Below are positions 60,120 to 64,000 of a stretch of 64,000 bases of DNA, piece after piece. Under the pieces are notes generated by a model. It ran no database searches, was not told the DNA's origin, and saw only the letters and a list, made by a program, of their open reading frames with translations. This stretch comes from Aequorivita vladivostokensis. GTDB taxonomy: Bacteria; Bacteroidota; Bacteroidia; Flavobacteriales; Flavobacteriaceae. Made by a program: the position numbers and the translations under genes. How positions within the stretch are numbered: position 1 is the stretch's first letter; each line of letters begins with the position of its first letter. The stretch spans positions 372,001-436,000 of the forward strand of contig NZ_JSVU01000003.1 in NCBI RefSeq assembly GCF_000952855.1, read 5' to 3'.

Positions 60120-62237
60120 ATGTCTGACGAGAAATTGCCTCAGGAAGAAAACGAAAAGGAAATTCCAACAACTGAATCTGCGGAAGAAACAAATGCTGCA
60201 TCTGTAAACCCCGAAGATTCGGCCAAGGAAGAAACTGCCGCAACGGAAGCTGAAGAAGTAAAAGCAGAAGAAGAACATTCTGAAGAAAATGGGGAAAGCA
60301 AACCTGTTGCTGCCGAAGAAGCTGAGGAAGAAGACATTGTGGAAGATGCGATGGTTGCGGAAAAGGATGCCGTAGAGGAAAAGGAAACCAACGAGGCAAC
60401 GGCCAATGAAAAGATTGTGACTACTCAGAAAGAAGAGGATGAAGTGGATGAAGAGGACGAAGAAGAAGTAGCATCATCAGAAGAGGCTGAGGACGAGGAA
60501 GAAGACCAGGAGGAAAAGGCGCAAAAAGATTACAGCACACTTTCTGAAAAAGAATTAGTGGCGGAACTGGAGAGGCTCTTAAAAACAAAAAAAATTCAGG
60601 AATTAAAGCACGATGTTGAAGAAATACGCTCGGAATTCAATAGTAAATTCAACGAGGAATTGGAGCAGAAAAAAGAGGAATTTCTTGCTGAAGGCGGGAA
60701 TATCATCGACTTCCACTACACTACTCCGCTAAAAAAAGAATTCAATTCGCTTTATTTTGACTACAAAGAAAGACGCAACAATCATTATAAAAACCTTAAA
60801 AAAGACCTGCAATCAAACCTGGACAAGCGCTGGGAATTGATAGAGGAACTAAAGGGACTTTTGGGCGCAGAGGAAAACATAAACACTACTTACAAACATT
60901 TCAAGGAAATTCAGGAAAAATGGCATGTTGCTGGCGCTATACCGCGCGATAAGTACAATACCGTTTGGAATACCTATCACCACCACGTCGAGAATTTTTA
61001 CGATTTTCTGCATCTGAACCGCGAGTTTCGCGATTTGGACTTTAAACACAATCTCGACGCCAAACTCAAATTAATTACGCGCGCCGAAGAGCTTGCACAG
61101 GAAGAGGACATCAATAAGGCGTTCCGCGAATTGCAGATGCTCCATAAAATGTGGAAGGAAGATATAGGTCCCGTTGCTAAGGAATATCGCGATGAAGTTT
61201 GGGACAAGTTCAGTGAGGCCACAAAGGTAATCCACGACAAGCGCCAAGCCCAATTGGCCGAAATGGAAAAAGATTTTGAAGCCAATCTTGAAAAGAAAAA
61301 AGAAATAATAGAAGAAATTAAAAAAGCCACCGAAGAGGCCAAACCAAGCCACCAAGGTTGGCAGAATGCAATTAAAAAAGTGCAGGAACTTCGGGATGCT
61401 TTTTTCAATACGGGTAGGGTTCCACGCGCCAACAATAAGGAAATTTGGAAAGCTTTTAAAGATGCCACAGGTAACTTTAACCATCAGAAAAACAGTTTCT
61501 ACAAAAACCAGAAAAAGGAGCAATACACCAACCTGGAGAAAAAACGCGAGCTCATTAATATTGCTGAGGAAAATAAGGACAGCGACGATTTTGAAGCTAC
61601 AACACCGCTGATGAAAAAAATCCAAAACGATTGGAAAAATATCGGCCACGTACCAAGAAAGGACAGCGACAAAATCTGGAAACAATTCAAAAAAGCCTGT
61701 AACCACTACTTTGACAGGCTCCACGCACAGAAAAATGAAGCCAATAAAGAGGAAGTGGAGCATTTTGAAGCGAAGCAAAAAATGCTGGAAAAACTATCCT
61801 CGTTTGAACTGAGCGGCGATCACAAAGCAGATGTTAAAGCTATAAAGGAGCACATTACCGCTTGGAAGGAAATCGGTCGCGTACCGTATAACAAACGCAA
61901 CATAGAGCAGAAATTCAATAAGATGCTGGACAGCCTTTTCGGAAAGTTGGATTTAGGCAAGAAAGAAACCGAGCTTATTAAATTTGACAATAAACTGAAC
62001 ACGCTGGTAAACCGCGAGGACGAGCGAAAATTGCAGAATGAGCATTTCTTTATCTCTAAAAAGATTGATGAGACAAAGGATGAAATACGCCAATTGGAGA
62101 ACAATCTTGGCTTTTTCCACCACGTTGATGAAAACAATCCATTGGTAAAGGAGGTACACAAAAACATAGCCCGCCACAAAGAACAACTTGAAGTTTGGAA
62201 GGCGAAGCTTTCAAAAATTAAAGAGGTTCGAGAATAA
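60120..62237 (+). CDS. DUF349 domain protein with acidic N-terminal tail
   Basis: 705 residues from ATG 60120 (TTG at 60111 also in frame). Residues 1-140 are strongly acidic and low complexity (Glu and Ala, with short Lys runs). From about 150 the protein is helical with four or five DUF349 units of about 75 residues, seen as W-x-x-x-G/A-x-(I/V)-P-(R/K) motifs: EKWHVAGAIPRDKYN, MWKEDIGPVAKEYRDEVW, ELRDAFFNTGRVPRANNKEIW, NDWKNIGHVPRKDSDKIW and AWKEIGRVPYNKRN. No enzyme motif. The function of DUF349 is unsettled. Confidence 0.87.
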   Translation: MSDEKLPQEENEKEIPTTESAEETNAASVNPEDSAKEETAATEAEEVKAEEEHSEENGESKPVAAEEAEEEDIVEDAMVAEKDAVEEKETNEATANEKIVTTQKEEDEVDEEDEEEVASSEEAEDEEEDQEEKAQKDYSTLSEKELVAELERLLKTKKIQELKHDVEEIRSEFNSKFNEELEQKKEEFLAEGGNIIDFHYTTPLKKEFNSLYFDYKERRNNHYKNLKKDLQSNLDKRWELIEELKGLLGAEENINTTYKHFKEIQEKWHVAGAIPRDKYNTVWNTYHHHVENFYDFLHLNREFRDLDFKHNLDAKLKLITRAEELAQEEDINKAFRELQMLHKMWKEDIGPVAKEYRDEVWDKFSEATKVIHDKRQAQLAEMEKDFEANLEKKKEIIEEIKKATEEAKPSHQGWQNAIKKVQELRDAFFNTGRVPRANNKEIWKAFKDATGNFNHQKNSFYKNQKKEQYTNLEKKRELINIAEENKDSDDFEATTPLMKKIQNDWKNIGHVPRKDSDKIWKQFKKACNHYFDRLHAQKNEANKEEVEHFEAKQKMLEKLSSFELSGDHKADVKAIKEHITAWKEIGRVPYNKRNIEQKFNKMLDSLFGKLDLGKKETELIKFDNKLNTLVNREDERKLQNEHFFISKKIDETKDEIRQLENNLGFFHHVDENNPLVKEVHKNIARHKEQLEVWKAKLSKIKEVRE

Positions 62238-62247
62238 TTTTCGGATT

Positions 62248-62275
62248 GTAGAGACGCACTGCGTTACGTCTCTAC
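62248..62275. repeat. 28-nt GTAG...CTAC hairpin (REP-like)
   Basis: Nine-bp outer stem GTAGAGACG/CGTCTCTAC around a 10-nt centre that can form its own small pairing. It lies in the 34-nt gap between the convergent DUF349 and mazG genes. Same length and same ends as the palindrome at 26399-26426. Confidence 0.8.
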
Positions 62276-63054
62276 CGACCGTCTGATTCTTTTGCTTGGT
62301 TCCAAAAAACGTCCATCTCGGCCAGGGTCATATCTTTTAACGATTTGTTCATTTCCTTTGCCTTGCTTTCCAAATACTGAAAGCGTTTTATGAATTTTTT
62401 ATTGGTACGTTCCAGTGCGTTTTCGGGATTTACCTTTAGGAATCTTGCGTAATTTATCATAGAGAACAACACATCGCCGAATTCTTCCTCTATTTTTTCG
62501 GTGTTGTTCTGATTTACTTCGTGTTGCAGTTCGCCCAACTCTTCCTGTAACTTTTCAAAAACCTGTTGCGGTTCTTCCCAGTCAAAACCTACGCCCGCCA
62601 CTTTATCCTGTATTCTGCTCGCCTTTACCAATGCTGGCAATGATTTTGGAACGCCTTCCAAAACGCTTTTTTTGCCTTCCTTCAGTTTTAGGTTTTCCCA
62701 GTTTCGCTTTACTTCCTCTTCATCTGCCACATTTACATCGCCGTAGATATGGGGGTGTCGGGAAATGAGTTTTTCACATATATCATTGCAAACATCGGCA
62801 ATGTCAAAATCATTGGTCTCGCTACCTATTTTGGCATAAAACACAATATGCAACAGCACATCGCCCAACTCCTTCTTCACTTCCTGCAGGTCGTTGTCCA
62901 AAATGGCATCGCCCAATTCATAAGTTTCCTCAATGGTGAGGTGACGGAGCGTTTCCATGGTTTGTTTCTTGTCCCACGGGCACTGCTCGCGCAGCTCGTC
63001 CATAATGGTCAATAGTCTGTCGAAAGCTTTAAGTTGGTCTTTTCGGGAATTCAT
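62272..63054 (-). CDS. mazG: Nucleoside triphosphate pyrophosphohydrolase
   Basis: 260 residues, the two-domain MazG. CPWDKKQTMETLRHLTIEETYELGDAIL near 20-47 and KKELGDVLLHIVFYAKI near 58-74 give the ExxE and ExxD magnesium sites; the second copy is LQEELGELQHEVN near 186-198 and EEFGDVLFSMINYARFL near 206-222. It hydrolyses NTPs to NMP and pyrophosphate, limiting damaged nucleotides. Its last four bases overlap the REP-like hairpin; the DUF5606 gene is upstream on the same strand. Confidence 0.93.
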   Translation of the reverse strand: MNSRKDQLKAFDRLLTIMDELREQCPWDKKQTMETLRHLTIEETYELGDAILDNDLQEVKKELGDVLLHIVFYAKIGSETNDFDIADVCNDICEKLISRHPHIYGDVNVADEEEVKRNWENLKLKEGKKSVLEGVPKSLPALVKASRIQDKVAGVGFDWEEPQQVFEKLQEELGELQHEVNQNNTEKIEEEFGDVLFSMINYARFLKVNPENALERTNKKFIKRFQYLESKAKEMNKSLKDMTLAEMDVFWNQAKESDGR

Positions 63055-63085
63055 TTGTTTCAGGTTTCAGGTTTCAGCCCTTGCA

Positions 63086-63131
63086 CTGCCCTTCGACATT
63101 GCTTGGGACAGGCTGCTTAGGGTGACAAATC
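63086..63131. repeat. REP-like fragment (GTCACCCT...CTGTC...TCGAAGGGC type)
   Basis: On the minus strand it reads GTCACCCTAAGCAGCCTGTC, then CCAAGCAATGTCGAAGGGC. This resembles the dispersed palindromic element GTCACCCTGAGC...GTCGAAGGGC found in many genomes. Just before it is a triple TTTCAGG repeat (63058-63077). Confidence 0.5.
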
Positions 63132-63202
63132 AGTTTCGGGTTAAAAGTAGAAAAATTAATTGCGAGTTCACGATTCTACGCCTTTGGAATATTTCACAAA
63201 AA

Positions 63203-63243
63203 ACAAAAAAACCCCAAAACCCGAAACGGATTGAGGGATTTTT
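63203..63243 (-). terminator. Rho-independent terminator of the DUF5606 gene
   Basis: Minus-strand imperfect stem from AAAAATCCC to GGGGTTTTT with loop TTT, ending in a run of seven T (63210-63204). It lies 36 nt after the stop of the DUF5606 gene. Confidence 0.7.
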
Positions 63244-63278
63244 CACTAATATATAACTGGACAACTTAAAATTCCTCG

Positions 63279-63830
63279 CTATGTTTTGCGCGATGCCGCA
63301 CTTTTAGTAGCACCGCCTTTTTTGGCCGAAGAAGCTTTTGGCGCAGTCGATTTTGGCGCAGCAGCTTTCTTCGCGGCTGGTTTCTTGGGCTCCTTGGGTT
63401 TTTCACTTGTACCCTCTTCAGATTTTTTGGTCTCTTCTTTGGCTTCGGAAAAATCGTTTAAACCATTTTTTACAAGCATATTGTACCATTGCACAATTTT
63501 TTTGATATCGCTTGCATAAACGCGGTCCTCATCATAATCGGGCATTACGCCGAAGAAAAACTCTTCCAGCTCTTCCTTTGATGCTTTATGGCTTATGGTT
63601 TCCTTTCCGTCTTCCTTTTCAGAAATCTTCTTAAAAACTTCGCGAAGTGGAACTTCCTCGGTTAAGGTATAAACGGCAATTTCAGAAAGCAGGCTCACAT
63701 TGTGGCGGCCGCTCACGTTTATGGTTTTTCCGTCCAGAAGCGACTCTGCAAGAAAGCCGGTACGGGTTTGGGTTTTTAGTTTATAAAGTCCAGGTTTACC
63801 GGAAATGGAAAGCACTTTTTCTAAGCTCAT
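63279..63830 (-). CDS. DUF5606 domain protein
   Basis: 183 residues. The N-terminal 130 residues match the style of DUF5606 (SLEKVLSISGKPGLYKLKTQTRTGFLAESL, GRHNVSLLSEIAVYTLT, VYASDIKKIVQWYNMLVKNGL). The tail of about 50 residues is Lys/Ala/Pro-rich (KKPAAKKAAAPK), disordered and basic, as in histone-like tails, so RNA or DNA contact is possible. The set def-DUF5606-mazG is usual in flavobacteria and suits the partial gene at 63896. Confidence 0.88.
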   Translation of the reverse strand: MSLEKVLSISGKPGLYKLKTQTRTGFLAESLLDGKTINVSGRHNVSLLSEIAVYTLTEEVPLREVFKKISEKEDGKETISHKASKEELEEFFFGVMPDYDEDRVYASDIKKIVQWYNMLVKNGLNDFSEAKEETKKSEEGTSEKPKEPKKPAAKKAAAPKSTAPKASSAKKGGATKSAASRKT

Positions 63831-63895
63831 AAAATACTTTTAATTTGTTTAAAGGGTTACAAATATCTTTGGTTTGATTAATATACGCAAGTGTG

Positions 63896-64000
63896 TTAAC
63901 GTTTCTTTTTTGCATTGGGGAATTTCATTTTATAGTCAATGCCCACTTTGCCTTTTGAAATGTTTGCCAATTTGCTTTTTATCAATCGTTTTTTTAAGGG
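63896..64000 (-). CDS. def: C-terminal end of peptide deformylase (partial)
   Basis: Only the last 34 codons are in the window, on the minus strand, ending KMKFPNAKKKR then TAA at 63898-63896. The reading SPLKKR-like start PLKKRLIKSKLANISKGKVGI and the pattern KLxxIxxGKVxxxYKM match the C-terminal helix and tail of Bacteroidota peptide deformylases, and DUF5606 then mazG downstream is the expected order. The catalytic part lies outside, so the call rests on the tail and the gene order. Confidence 0.6.
   Translation of the reverse strand, partial: PLKKRLIKSKLANISKGKVGIDYKMKFPNAKKKR

Noticed and set aside
61071-61778. 235-codon open frame on the minus strand inside the DUF349 gene
   Set aside because: It is antisense to Lys/Glu-rich helical repeats, which give Phe/Leu-rich frames free of stops. 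No start signals or family features.

Overview
The window is chromosomal DNA of a member of the Bacteroidota, almost certainly family Flavobacteriaceae. The evidence is: four secreted proteins with C-terminal type IX secretion (T9SS) sorting domains containing the YPNP/FPNP motif; many lipoproteins; -7 boxes close to TAnnTTTG; almost no Shine-Dalgarno sequences; menaquinone and bacillithiol biosynthesis genes; and gene orders such as rel-fur-purA and def-DUF5606-mazG. Base composition is about 40% G+C and even throughout. The genus (an Aequorivita-like marine flavobacterium) is only a guess from protein style. I see no phage, IS element, CRISPR array, restriction operon or rRNA; this is mostly core genome with one tRNA (His).

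Layout. 1-4.8 kb: small lipoprotein, DUF1801 protein, and a likely stress cluster (a tiny Lys/Glu-rich protein, DUF421 membrane protein, DAO-type FAD oxidoreductase, PA2169-type four-helix protein), then a DUF4397 T9SS cargo. 5-8 kb: CstB-like persulfide dioxygenase/rhodanese fusion, a lipoprotein, an M28 peptidase lipoprotein and tRNA-His. 8-13 kb: bshB1, a gamma-family PLP trans-sulfuration enzyme, and a unit of unknown secreted protein-hutI-hutG. 13-18.7 kb: large BNR/VPS10-like T9SS protein, lipoprotein, EttA, DinB-like protein and a 60-residue membrane protein. 18.9-26.4 kb: acyl-CoA carboxylase beta subunit, a four-helix membrane protein, then the reverse-strand operon menA-UPF0173-menC-CPBP protease-menE, and DoxX. 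26.4-32.3 kb: holA, a stand-alone HSDR_N nuclease-fold protein, a GT2, an OmpA-like lipoprotein, TsaC/Sua5, DUF2945 and an esterase-like lipoprotein. 32.4-37.1 kb: UvrD/PcrA, an FMN glutamate-synthase-like protein and an anchored unknown. 37.1-39.9 kb: a reverse-strand set of lipoprotein, polytopic membrane protein, histidine kinase and LuxR-type regulator. 40-44.7 kb: patatin, M1 aminopeptidase and a PNGase F-like T9SS protein. 44.8-64 kb: recG, M28 T9SS peptidase, rel, fur, purA, OstA-like, class III aminotransferase, TPR protein, two DUF368 proteins, aroE, DUF349 protein, then mazG, DUF5606 and the C-terminal end of what looks like def on the reverse strand.

The most unusual items are not gene content but sequence-scale features: a GC-rich inverted repeat that appears to be inserted in frame in recG; two 28-nt GTAG...CTAC hairpins of REP type; several intergenic tandem-repeat patches; a terminator whose U-tract abuts the start codon of the M1 aminopeptidase; a tRNA-His with two U-U oppositions in its acceptor stem; and a four-gene sensing module with an unknown membrane partner. 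I found no convincing new defence or biosynthetic system.
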